From contig NZ_JAILKR010000008.1 in the NCBI RefSeq assembly GCF_024693525.1, positions 1 to 6,773 on the forward strand: a stretch of 6,773 nt of DNA, read 5' to 3'. This DNA comes from Selenomonas sp. (GTDB taxonomy: Bacteria > Bacillota_C > Negativicutes > Selenomonadales > Selenomonadaceae). Below the pieces are notes generated by a model that worked only from the letters and a program-made list of their open reading frames with translations, had not been told where the DNA came from and made no database searches. A program made the translations under genes and the position numbers. Below, in pieces: positions 1 through 5,898 of this stretch; the first letter of the stretch is position 1, and the number at the start of each line of letters is the position of its first letter.

Positions 1-76
1 GTACCGCATCGCCTGCTTTAAGCTTGCGGCTCATTTCTTCCGTAAACGGAGTCTGAATCCGAATCTGTTCAGCCAT
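1..76 (-). CDS. Fumarate hydratase class I, beta subunit (5' end only)
   Basis: Only the first 25 residues lie in the window; they begin MAEQIRIQTPFTEEM and the gene continues past the left edge. In two-subunit class I fumarases the beta subunit corresponds to the C-terminal domain of the single-chain enzyme and works with the alpha subunit to interconvert fumarate and L-malate. The opening style (an 'I.TP.. EE...L..GD.V' pattern) fits fumarase/tartrate dehydratase beta subunits, and position supports it: it lies 22 bases downstream of the alpha-subunit stop on the same strand, with a GGGAGG ribosome binding site 8 bases before the ATG. The L(+)-tartrate dehydratase beta subunit is the main alternative, since the families are close. 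The call rests largely on the neighbour. Confidence 0.8.
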   Translation of the reverse strand, partial: MAEQIRIQTPFTEEMSRKLKAGDAV

Positions 77-98
77 TTATATTTCCTCCCGTCTTCCA

Positions 99-941
99 TC
101 AAAGTACACGCTGTTTATGACGCATAGCGTGGCAGCAAATCGTTACCGCTACCGGCAGGCCTGCAATATGCGTGGGGCCCCACTCTACGTTTACAGCCAG
201 TGCCGAGGTGTTGCCACCCAGCTGGGGGCCAATGCCCGTCTGATTGATGAGTTCGAGGAGTTCGCCTTCCAATTTAGCGTATTCCGGCATCGGATTGCGC
301 TCGTCAACAGAACGCGTGAGCGCCAATTTGGAAAGGAGGGCTGCTCTGTCCATGGTACCACCGATACCAACACCGACAACCATCGGCGGGCACGGATTCA
401 TGCTTGCATGGAGAATGATATCCATAACAGCTTTCTTTACGCCCTCAACGCCATCGGCCGGAACCAGCATCTTAACGCCGGATTTGTTCTCCGAACCAAA
501 GCCTTTCGGTGCAACCGTAATCTTGAGCTTGTCACCCGGAACGATTTTCGTGTAGATAACGCCCGGCGTGTTATCCTTCGTGTTGACACGATTGAACAGC
601 GGCTCTGCAACAACAGATTTGCGCAGATAACCTTCCGTGTAGCCCTTCGAAATACCTTCGTTGACAGCATCCTCCAAGGAACCACCAGTGATATGGAGAT
701 CCTGTCCTACTTCGAGGAATACAATCGTCATGCCGGTATCCTGGCAATACGGACGGTCCTCAGCACGGGCAATCTCTGCATTCTTAATAATCTGGTCAAG
801 AACGTTCTGTGCGACCGGAGAAACCTCCGTCTCGCGGCCACGTTTGAGGCCTTCGTAAACGTCTTTCGGCAGATAATAAGCTGCTTCCTTGCACATCTGT
901 GCTACGTTTTCAGTGATTTGTTTTGCGTCGAGTTCTCGCAA
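99..941 (-). CDS. Fumarate hydratase class I, alpha subunit
   Basis: Iron-sulfur hydro-lyase subunit that, with the beta subunit, interconverts fumarate and L-malate in the cytoplasm. In an anaerobe this probably serves the reductive branch towards succinate or malate use. From a TTG start at 941 the protein has 280 residues, normal for a stand-alone alpha subunit. The three conserved cysteine regions expected to hold the [4Fe-4S] cluster are visible: Cys66 in RPYCQDTG, Cys184 in MNPCPPMVVGVGIGG, and Cys269/270 in ICCHAMRH. The GIGPQLGGNTSAL stretch near residues 236-248 is also typical. I prefer TTG941 over the ATG at 956 because the ATG overlaps the GGGAGGG at 948-954, which lies 7-8 bases before the TTG and gives the family-like start M-R-E-L. 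Tartrate dehydratase alpha subunit is a less likely alternative. Confidence 0.9.
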   Translation of the reverse strand: MRELDAKQITENVAQMCKEAAYYLPKDVYEGLKRGRETEVSPVAQNVLDQIIKNAEIARAEDRPYCQDTGMTIVFLEVGQDLHITGGSLEDAVNEGISKGYTEGYLRKSVVAEPLFNRVNTKDNTPGVIYTKIVPGDKLKITVAPKGFGSENKSGVKMLVPADGVEGVKKAVMDIILHASMNPCPPMVVGVGIGGTMDRAALLSKLALTRSVDERNPMPEYAKLEGELLELINQTGIGPQLGGNTSALAVNVEWGPTHIAGLPVAVTICCHAMRHKQRVL

Positions 942-947
942 AGTAAT

Positions 948-954
948 CCCTCCC
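948..954 (-). promoter_or_regulatory. Ribosome binding site that sets the fumarase alpha start
   Basis: GGGAGGG on the minus strand, 7-8 bases before TTG941. The upstream ATG at 956 shares a base with this element, and no other Shine-Dalgarno-like sequence precedes that ATG, so the ATG is very unlikely to be used. This shortens the protein by five residues relative to the longest reading frame. Confidence 0.75.
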
Positions 955-986
955 ATAAATACAACTTATCACACATCTGTAGGTTC

Positions 987-1015
987 ATCATAGCACATTT
1001 TATTATGCCATTCAA
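987..1015 (-). promoter_or_regulatory. Promoter of the fumarase operon
   Basis: On the minus strand: -35 TTGAAT (1015-1010), a 17-base spacer, and -10 TATGAT (992-987). The spacer ends in TGC, giving an extended -10 (TGn). The predicted start of transcription is near 980, leaving a leader of about 40 bases before TTG941. The hexamers match the sigma-70/SigA consensus at four and five of six positions. One copy of the GTAAAAAGTG repeat ends 5 bases upstream of the -35. The assignment is from sequence only. Confidence 0.65.
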
Positions 1016-1020
1016 GCATT

Positions 1021-1071
1021 GTAAAAAGTGCCGCAAACCCGCGTAAATAGTGAATTTCGTTCACTTTTTAC
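1021..1071. repeat. Three GTAAAWAGTG half-sites upstream of the fumarase promoter (putative operator)
   Basis: GTAAAAAGTG is at 1021-1030, GTAAATAGTG at 1043-1052, and the reverse complement CACTTTTTAC at 1062-1071. The first two are direct repeats offset by 22 bp, about two helical turns. The second and third form a 29-bp near-perfect palindrome (1043-1071, one mismatched pair, core AGTGAATTTCGTTCACT). Relative to the predicted start near 980, the palindrome is centred near -77 and the single half-site near -45, a layout suited to an activator. The core also satisfies the LysR-type T-N11-A pattern (T1051, A1063). Read on the minus strand the palindrome is followed by GCGGG, not a T-run, so it is not a terminator. 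The regulator is unknown. Confidence 0.5.
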
Positions 1072-1206
1072 TTCACCCAAAAACAGATCTATATGATATA
1101 CATCACATCACTATACTTATTATCCATCGAGGGAAAAATTCCTGCTGATTTTTATTTTTTTCGTAAAAAATGTATTATTATTTTTTATTTTTTCATGACG
1201 GTGAAA

Positions 1207-1226
1207 TTATATCCGTTTATATCCGT
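1207..1226. repeat. Tandem 10-bp repeat across the stop codon of the phosphodiesterase gene
   Basis: TTATATCCGT occurs twice, back to back (1207-1216 and 1217-1226). The second copy carries the TAA stop of the minus-strand phosphodiesterase gene (1217-1219) and its last codons; the first copy lies just after the stop. It looks like a small duplication by replication slippage, with no effect on the protein. Confidence 0.7.
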
Positions 1227-1699
1227 ATCAACTTAACCACCGGATGCTGTTCTGGAGCCAACTCCGCCACCATAAACGATCCACGGCTGGCATCTCGAGG
1301 CCGCGCCACACTACCGGGATTAAGTACCGTAACCTCACCGATTGACACGTCAGCCACATGGGTATGACCATAGATGGCGATATCGGCAGCCTGTTCCACG
1401 GCTGCCAGCACAAGATTTTGGGTGGAAAATCCCACACCATAAAGATGTCCATGCGTAAGCAGGATGCGATGCCCACCCAAGTCAGCAATTACCGTATCCT
1501 CTAGCCGCGACATCGGCCAATCGTTATTGCCCGCAACTTTTATAACCGGCAAATCCGTCACCATTTCCAAATACTCTGCATCCATGGCAATATCGCCAGC
1601 AAAAAGCCAGACTTCCACATTGACGGCGGCAGGATGCTGCAGCATCGCATCCAGGGCGTTGGTATTCCCATGGCTGTCACTTACAATTCCCACTTTCAT
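1217..1699 (-). CDS. YfcE/MJ0936-family metallophosphodiesterase
   Basis: Small (160 residues) calcineurin-like phosphoesterase, expected to hydrolyse phosphodiesters with two bound divalent metals; the natural substrate of this family is not settled. The metal-binding motifs are complete and in order: D8-x-H10 in SDSHGN, G35-D36, G57-N58-N59-D60, H83 with H85 in LTHGH, and G111-H112-T113-H114. No signal peptide is present, so it should be cytoplasmic. Its ATG overlaps the stop of rdgB in an ATGA (1699-1696), which implies translational coupling. It is the last gene of the murI-rph-rdgB run, and no strong terminator follows; the downstream DNA is only AT-rich. The neighbourhood suggests nucleotide or RNA housekeeping. 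Confidence 0.88.
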   Translation of the reverse strand: MKVGIVSDSHGNTNALDAMLQHPAAVNVEVWLFAGDIAMDAEYLEMVTDLPVIKVAGNNDWPMSRLEDTVIADLGGHRILLTHGHLYGVGFSTQNLVLAAVEQAADIAIYGHTHVADVSIGEVTVLNPGSVARPRDASRGSFMVAELAPEQHPVVKLIRI

Positions 1700-2295
1700 T
1701 TCCAGTGATCCTCCAAAGCCTTGGCCAGCTCTTTCAACGCCTTGCCTCGATGACTGATGACTTGTTTTTCCTCTAGGGTCAATTCCGCCATGGTACGCCC
1801 TGGATATTCCAGCGGATAAAAATACGGGTCATAGCCAAAGCCATTCTCCCCTTTGGCCAGCAGCTTAACCTGACCATCGCAACGCCCCTCTGCCGTCAAG
1901 ACTTTCCCATCCGTCCCCATAAATACCAGTGCACAGCGATAATCGGCAGCGGACTCGGCCACTCCCGCCTTCTGCAATTCTTCCACCATCTTTTGGTTAT
2001 TGGCAGCATCATCCGCATGATAACCAGCAAAACGAGCCGAATAGATTCCCGGTGCCCCACCAAGCACCTCTATCTCAAGCCCCGAATCGTCAGCGATACA
2101 AGCACATCCCGTTTGCTGCTGATAGAACGCTGCCTTTATTTGGGCATTCTCTGCAAAGGTTTTTCCATCCTCCACAGCATCGGGCAAAGGTCCAAATTCC
2201 GCTAACGAAACCACCTCTACCGGCAGTTCCTTCAAAGCCGCTGCCATCTCCCGTACTTTGCCCTTATTCTTTGTTGCAATTACGATTTTCTGCAT
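1696..2295 (-). CDS. rdgB: dITP/XTP pyrophosphatase (non-canonical purine NTP pyrophosphatase, RdgB/HAM1 family)
   Basis: Removes pyrophosphate from ITP, dITP and XTP so that deaminated purines do not enter DNA or RNA. The 199-residue protein is full length for the family (E. coli about 197). Visible motifs: T8-K-N10-K-G-K13 at the N-terminus, F47-A-E-N50-A, the metal/substrate segment A68-D-D-S-G72, G83-I-Y-S-A-R-F, G152-F-G-Y-D-P157, and S181-H-R-G-K-A186. I chose ATG 2295 because GAGGAG lies about 8 bases upstream and MQKIVIATKN is the canonical opening. An in-frame ATG at 2322 would overlap the end of rph and add nine non-conserved residues. The gene begins 16 bases after rph and ends in an ATGA overlap with the phosphodiesterase gene. 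Confidence 0.95.
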   Translation of the reverse strand: MQKIVIATKNKGKVREMAAALKELPVEVVSLAEFGPLPDAVEDGKTFAENAQIKAAFYQQQTGCACIADDSGLEIEVLGGAPGIYSARFAGYHADDAANNQKMVEELQKAGVAESAADYRCALVFMGTDGKVLTAEGRCDGQVKLLAKGENGFGYDPYFYPLEYPGRTMAELTLEEKQVISHRGKALKELAKALEDHWK

Positions 2296-2311
2296 GTCAT
2301 TTCTCCTCGTC

Positions 2312-3058
2312 TCAGCCTTCACGCCCTACAAGCCATACCAATTCGCCGCCTAAGACATCCTTCTGATAGGAAATCAGCTCACGGCAGCCTTTTTCCCCCA
2401 AGCGGAGCAGTTCTGACATTTCCTCATGCGAGAACGGACGTCCCTCACCAGTTCCCTGGACCTCGACAAAACGTCCGTCGCCAGTCATTACCACATTCAT
2501 ATCGACAATGGCTTGGGAATCCTCCTCATAACAAAGGTCAAGGATCGGCTCATTCTCATGACTGACACCAACACTGATAGCCGAAAGGAAATCTTTTACC
2601 GGGAAGATATTTCCCTTTTCGTAAAACGTCGAACAAGCCTCCACCAACGCCACAAACGCACCCGTGATAGAAGCCGTGCGCGTACCGCCATCAGCCTGAA
2701 TGACATCGCAGTCAATCATAATGGTTCGCTCACCGATTGCCTTAGTGTCCACCACCGAGCGAAGGCTGCGGCCAATCAAACGCTCAATCTCCTGCGTCCG
2801 CCCTGACTGCTTTCCCCGGACAGCCTCGCGCTGCGTGCGTACGCCAGTAGCACTGGGCAGCAGCGAATACTCAGCAGTGACCCAGCCTTCCCCCGTCCCC
2901 TTCAAGAAAAAGGGCACTCGATCTTCCACCGTAGCCGCACAGATTACCTTGGTATTTCCCATTTCAATGAGCACCGACCCTGCCGGATACTTCTGAAAAT
3001 GGCGGTGGATGGTGTAGTGACGCAGCTGATCCGCACTGCGGCGGTCGATTCGTTCCAT
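2312..3058 (-). CDS. rph: Ribonuclease PH
   Basis: Phosphate-dependent 3'-to-5' exoribonuclease that trims tRNA precursor 3' ends. At 248 residues it is full length. Family blocks are clear: [19 protein letters not shown] (27-45), [14 protein letters not shown] (58-71), [16 protein letters not shown] (85-100, with the phosphate-binding arginine at about R87), [21 protein letters not shown] (110-130), [17 protein letters not shown] (172-188, with D174, D180 and D186) and [10 protein letters not shown] (201-210). Small departures from the usual consensus are LLPSAT where MLPRAT is common, and VPFF where VPPF is common. The ATG has GGAGG 7 bases upstream. A hairpin lies just before this binding site. 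The following rdgB neighbour is a widespread arrangement. Confidence 0.97.
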   Translation of the reverse strand: MERIDRRSADQLRHYTIHRHFQKYPAGSVLIEMGNTKVICAATVEDRVPFFLKGTGEGWVTAEYSLLPSATGVRTQREAVRGKQSGRTQEIERLIGRSLRSVVDTKAIGERTIMIDCDVIQADGGTRTASITGAFVALVEACSTFYEKGNIFPVKDFLSAISVGVSHENEPILDLCYEEDSQAIVDMNVVMTGDGRFVEVQGTGEGRPFSHEEMSELLRLGEKGCRELISYQKDVLGGELVWLVGREG

Positions 3059-3081
3059 AGAAATTCCTCCTATACATGAAA

Positions 3082-3105
3082 AGCCTTCCCCGTCAGAGGA
3101 AGGCT
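3082..3105 (-). terminator. Hairpin with short U-run between the CofE-like gene and rph (possible leaky terminator)
   Basis: Perfect 8-bp stem AGCCTTCC / GGAAGGCT with an 8-base loop. On the minus strand the stem is followed by TTTTC, a short U-run. It begins 13 bases after the CofE-like stop and ends about 15 bases before the rph ribosome binding site. I see no promoter between it and rph, so full termination would cut off rph, rdgB and the phosphodiesterase gene. Partial termination, or an RNA-stabilising or processing hairpin, is therefore more likely. Confidence 0.5.
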
Positions 3106-3118
3106 ATAAAATTCCGTC

Positions 3119-3778
3119 TTAGTTATTTTCCTGATACTGCTTGTAGTTCTTGATGATACAAATCGGCGTTTTCTGAGATGCATTGCCGAAAGGATTATCA
3201 ATCAGCAGCTGTGCAGCCTTCGGGCCATCGACTTTATCCGTAACACCGACCACGCGGGAACGCTTGAGGTCATTGACGTCCGCAATCATCGCACCAAAGC
3301 AGCCAAGGCGCTGCTGGATTTTCTTTACGACTTCATTCGGCTCGCCCGGACCATAAACGATGCACTTATCGAAAGGAGGCATCGTGCCCGTTACGTCATC
3401 AATCATAGCCGTTTCCTTGCCGCCCCAAACATAGAACATGCCAGACTTGCCAAAGATTTTGGCGATAAACCCCGCGAACAAAGCAAAGGCTACGCGCCAC
3501 TTGCCCTCGACATTCATCAGCGACTGCATGCCATGGGGCGAAGCCAAAGAGCCGTAATCCGGAATAAACCGGCAACAGAACTGTGCTACCTTGCTGATTT
3601 TCAGGTCTTCCGGGCGTACATAACGTCCCTGCGTGATAGCTACTACGCTTTCTGCACAGCAAAGCAGGTCATTTTCACCAATCTTATCTTTCGTATAGCG
3701 TTCAATCGCATCAACGATATCATCTTTCTCAGTCAGGATGCGCGTCGGCACCGGGATGAGTTCTAATTCTTCTGCCAT
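3119..3778 (-). CDS. CofE-like protein (coenzyme F420-0:L-glutamate ligase family)
   Basis: A 219-residue cytoplasmic protein that I assign to the F420-0:gamma-glutamyl ligase family from overall pattern. The N-terminal part has an '[21 protein letters not shown]' region, then '[20 protein letters not shown]' (35-54), which resembles the CofE 'gDvlvvt.kivs.aEGr.v' block. The C-terminal part has '[19 protein letters not shown]' (177-193) and '[10 protein letters not shown]' (203-212), which resemble the end of CofE. Known CofE enzymes add glutamate to coenzyme F420-0 using GTP and a divalent metal. No other F420 genes lie here and this type of organism is not known for F420, so the real acceptor is probably different. 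It has a GGAGG 9 bases upstream that follows directly on the stop of the preceding gene, and is likely cotranscribed with it. A Cys-rich centre (C40, C41, C68, C69, C160) is notable. Confidence 0.6.
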   Translation of the reverse strand: MAEELELIPVPTRILTEKDDIVDAIERYTKDKIGENDLLCCAESVVAITQGRYVRPEDLKISKVAQFCCRFIPDYGSLASPHGMQSLMNVEGKWRVAFALFAGFIAKIFGKSGMFYVWGGKETAMIDDVTGTMPPFDKCIVYGPGEPNEVVKKIQQRLGCFGAMIADVNDLKRSRVVGVTDKVDGPKAAQLLIDNPFGNASQKTPICIIKNYKQYQENN

Positions 3779-3792
3779 TGTTTCGTGCCTCC

Positions 3793-4344
3793 TTAGTCCT
3801 GTACCAGCTGGACGTCTGCCAGCTTGGCAATCTCTTCAGCGGTGAATACCAAACGGATTTTGCGGTAATGCCACGGCGTACGTCCCGTCTCCATCCAGAT
3901 GAAATCAACCGGCAGGTCGACCATATGGGAAAGCGCCTCCTTAAGGCTCATGCCCTTGCGCGGCGTCAGTTTAACCTTGGCGTAAATGTTCAGTTTATCC
4001 TCGCCATGCGCGTCGCCCTTTTTCTGAATCAGAACAGCCTCGAAATACTCATCCTCGCGCGGTTCCCCCTCGCGTTCTGCAATACCCTTGACTGCGATTC
4101 CATCATACTGCTCATAGGGCAGCTGAATGTGGTTAATGGCATCCATGATGGTTGCGCACTGTTTGCCTTCATTATAGAAGTTCAGTTTTTTCGACAGCAC
4201 GATGCTGTTTTCATCCTGAGACTCCACAACCACCGGCGCACTCGTATCCACACGAATGTCCTCCTTACCTGCAACAGCCAGGTAAAGGTTAGCTGCTACT
4301 ACGGCCAGTACAACCAGACCAACAATAACGTATACGATTGTCAC
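3793..4344 (-). CDS. Membrane-anchored protein of unknown function
   Basis: I do not recognise this 183-residue protein. Residues 3-25 form one strongly hydrophobic segment ([20 protein letters not shown]), followed by a soluble, charged domain of about 155 residues with mixed beta/alpha character and a [21 protein letters not shown] stretch (130-150). There is an AVA-G sequence at 23-26, but the N-terminus has no basic residue, so a membrane anchor is more likely than a cleaved signal peptide; orientation is unclear. The start is GTG at 4344, supported by GGGAGG 7 bases upstream; no ATG fits. It lies 27 bases after the thioesterase gene and 14 bases before the CofE-like gene, whose ribosome binding site abuts its TAA stop. 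Close spacing to both suggests cotranscription, and possibly a shared job with the CofE-like protein. Confidence 0.85.
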   Translation of the reverse strand: MTIVYVIVGLVVLAVVAANLYLAVAGKEDIRVDTSAPVVVESQDENSIVLSKKLNFYNEGKQCATIMDAINHIQLPYEQYDGIAVKGIAEREGEPREDEYFEAVLIQKKGDAHGEDKLNIYAKVKLTPRKGMSLKEALSHMVDLPVDFIWMETGRTPWHYRKIRLVFTAEEIAKLADVQLVQD

Positions 4345-4371
4345 AATTATTCCTCCCTAGAAATCCATTAG

Positions 4372-4803
4372 TTATTTCGACGACAAAGCCTTCTCTTTCG
4401 CCATTGCCGCCGCTAATATCCGATAGTATTTTTCCGGCAGACGGGTTATATGTCCAGTTTCCTTGCTGGTAAACACATTCTGGGAATGACCAGTCACCAT
4501 AACCTCGCCATCGGCTTTGCGGATAATCCGGTAATCAAAGGCCATCTTAGCCTTGGTAAGCGCCGTAGGTGTCGTCTCAATCAAGACAACATCATCGAAT
4601 CGCCCCGGCGAAACATACTTCGCCCGTACATCCGTAATGGGAAATACGAAACCATCATCCATCAGTTCCCCCAACGTAATGCCGATAGAGCGCAGATATT
4701 CCACCCGGCCGATTTCAAACCAGCGGATATAATTGGAATGATGAACTACAGCCATCGCATCCGTATCGTAAAAATTCACGTGATGTTCCGTAATGACCGG
4801 CAT
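4372..4803 (-). CDS. YbgC/4HBT-family acyl-CoA thioesterase
   Basis: A 143-residue hot-dog-fold thioesterase expected to hydrolyse acyl-CoA in the cytoplasm. The N-terminal signature of the 4-hydroxybenzoyl-CoA thioesterase family is present: F-Y-D13-T-D15-A-M-A-V-V-H21-H22-S-N-Y25, followed by W28-F-E30-x-G-R33. D15 is at the position of the catalytic aspartate (Asp17 in the Pseudomonas CBS3 enzyme). The usual GG before VV is M-A here, a mild variation. Length is normal for the family. The ATG has GGGAGG 6-7 bases upstream. It follows murI after an 84-base gap and precedes the unknown membrane protein. Substrate chain length cannot be read from the sequence; a role in fatty acid or envelope lipid housekeeping is only an inference. 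Confidence 0.9.
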   Translation of the reverse strand: MPVITEHHVNFYDTDAMAVVHHSNYIRWFEIGRVEYLRSIGITLGELMDDGFVFPITDVRAKYVSPGRFDDVVLIETTPTALTKAKMAFDYRIIRKADGEVMVTGHSQNVFTSKETGHITRLPEKYYRILAAAMAKEKALSSK

Positions 4804-4887
4804 GCAATCCCTCCCGACGGAAATCTTATTTCCTTATTAATACCAAACACAATGTATAGCCTAGAACAAATACTGCCTAAAGTCAAG

Positions 4888-5667
4888 TCAAATCCTATAC
4901 ATCTTCTCCAACCGCTTCAGATAACTCTGCAACCGAAGGAGTTCTCTATCCTCCTTGACCAGACGACCGGAATAATAATACTCCACCGATGGACGATTAT
5001 GTTCTAGTTGGTTGCGCTCCTCCAAACGACGGATAAGCTCTCGGACCGTCCCGTCATTGCCATCCACAAACTGCACATTATCCGGCAGTAATTTCCGCAT
5101 CGTATCCTTAAAGTAGTTAAAATGCGTACATCCCAGCACCAGTGCAGAATACTTAGAAAAGTCAAAGCGATCAAACTCACCCGTTAAATAGTCAGTTACG
5201 GCCTGCGATTCAAACTCCTGCCGTTCGGCAAACTCCACTAACCCTGGCAGAGCCAGTCGATCCACCAGATGGTCCTTATCCACCTTTTCGATGAGTAGTT
5301 CCATCTTGCGGCCCTTTACGGTAATGGGCGTTGCCGTCACCAAGACCCGATGCTCCCCATCCATATCCAACGCCTTTTTGGCCGCTGGTTCCATGCCAAT
5401 GATCGGAATATCATAACGGCGGCGCATTTCTGCCACCGCCACCGAAGTTGCGGTATTGCAAGCCGTAACAATTGCCTTAACATCCTTCGTCATGAGGAAG
5501 TCAAACGCTTCAGCCACATAATCACGAACCTGCTGCTTGCTCTTCGTTCCATAGGGAACATGGTCTTCATCAGCAAAGAATACAAACTGTTCATGGGGCA
5601 GAACCTTCATGGCGTGATGGAGCACCGACAAGCCGCCAACTCCCGAATCAAAAAATGCGATTTTCAT
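4888..5667 (-). CDS. murI: Glutamate racemase
   Basis: Interconverts L- and D-glutamate, supplying D-glutamate for the peptidoglycan stem peptide. With the start at ATG 5667 the protein has 259 residues, normal for the family. Visible active-site features are D7-S8-G-V-G-G-L, the P38-Y39-G40 segment, the first catalytic cysteine C70 in TACNTAT, and the second, C180, in LVLGCTH. The FADEDHVPYG and CTHFNYF variants differ from E. coli and Bacillus forms but match a group common in Clostridia and Negativicutes. I rejected the ATG at 5688 because the ribosome binding site AGGAG lies inside that extension, 8 bases before ATG 5667. It is the first gene of the minus-strand run and has its own promoter, shared in part with the divergent tRNA gene. 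Confidence 0.95.
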   Translation of the reverse strand: MKIAFFDSGVGGLSVLHHAMKVLPHEQFVFFADEDHVPYGTKSKQQVRDYVAEAFDFLMTKDVKAIVTACNTATSVAVAEMRRRYDIPIIGMEPAAKKALDMDGEHRVLVTATPITVKGRKMELLIEKVDKDHLVDRLALPGLVEFAERQEFESQAVTDYLTGEFDRFDFSKYSALVLGCTHFNYFKDTMRKLLPDNVQFVDGNDGTVRELIRRLEERNQLEHNRPSVEYYYSGRLVKEDRELLRLQSYLKRLEKMYRI

Positions 5668-5716
5668 GCACTCAGCTCCTAAACGCATTAGTCCTTACAA
5701 AAATAATTCAAAGGCT

Positions 5717-5745
5717 ATTATAACAGTCCCCTTGCCATTTGACAA
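5717..5745 (-). promoter_or_regulatory. Promoter of murI and the downstream operon
   Basis: On the minus strand: -35 TTGTCA (5745-5740), a 17-base spacer, and a perfect -10 TATAAT (5722-5717). The predicted transcription start is near 5710, giving a leader of about 43 bases before ATG 5667. Its -35 overlaps five of the six bases of the tRNA promoter's -35 on the other strand. This is the only convincing promoter seen for the seven-gene minus-strand run. Confidence 0.8.
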
Positions 5746-5768
5746 GGCATCCTGCGACCTGCTATAAT
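5739..5768 (+). promoter_or_regulatory. Promoter of tRNA-Ser(UGA)
   Basis: Both hexamers are perfect consensus: -35 TTGACA (5739-5744) and -10 TATAAT (5763-5768). The spacer is 18 bases and ends in TGC, an extended -10. Transcription should start near 5775, about 9 bases before the tRNA. It should be a very strong SigA promoter. Its -35 overlaps the murI -35, so the two promoters face away from a common element. Confidence 0.85.
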
Positions 5769-5783
5769 ATATCTGTTCACTAT

Positions 5784-5872
5784 GGAGAGGTACTCAAGTG
5801 GTTGAAGAGTCCGGTCTTGAAAACCGGTAGGTCATTCGTGGCGCGTGGGTTCGAATCCCACCCTCTCTACCA
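5784..5872 (+). tRNA. tRNA-Ser (anticodon UGA)
   Basis: An 89-base class II tRNA that should decode UCN serine codons, mainly UCA. Acceptor stem 5784-5790 with 5862-5868; D stem CTC/GAG (5793-5795, 5807-5809); anticodon stem CCGGT/ACCGG (5811-5815, 5823-5827) with loop CTTGAAA and anticodon TGA at 5818-5820. The long variable arm (5828-5844) has a short GTCA/TGGC stem capped by TTCG. The T stem is GTGGG/CCCAC with loop TTCGAAT (5850-5856). CCA is encoded (5870-5872). Oddities: the first acceptor pair is G-U and the discriminator base is A (5869), whereas bacterial tRNA-Ser usually has G there. No terminator follows within 26 bases, so the primary transcript probably continues into the next gene. 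Confidence 0.95.
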
Positions 5873-5898
5873 ATTATATAAGGGGGAAGTTTTCAAAT

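Noticed and set aside
117..1046. A 309-codon open frame on the plus strand opposite the fumarase alpha gene
   Set aside because: It is antisense to a clear enzyme gene with intact motifs, its product has no recognisable domain, and no good ribosome binding site precedes it. It reflects codon bias of the minus-strand gene.
1043..1071. Long palindrome as a Rex site or a terminator
   Set aside because: The centre spacing is five bases rather than the four of Rex sites, the outer bases differ, and no T-run follows on the minus strand. An unidentified operator fits better.
1130..1208. AT-rich tract after the phosphodiesterase gene as a terminator
   Set aside because: On the minus strand it is A-rich, and the only stem (GGAA/TTCC) is 4 bp, so there is no convincing intrinsic terminator.
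1929..2366. A 145-codon plus-strand frame opposite rdgB and the end of rph
   Set aside because: Low-complexity, proline- and serine-rich shadow of rdgB with no domain and no ribosome binding site.
3778..4371. A 197-codon plus-strand frame opposite the unknown membrane protein gene
   Set aside because: The minus-strand frame has a strong ribosome binding site, a clean membrane segment and operon spacing; the plus-strand frame has none of these.
4853..4881. Possible promoter in the 84-base gap between murI and the thioesterase gene
   Set aside because: TATACA (4858-4853) is a fair -10, but the only -35 at proper spacing is TTTAGG, a poor match; a better TTGACT lies 22 bases away. Read-through from murI is a simpler explanation.
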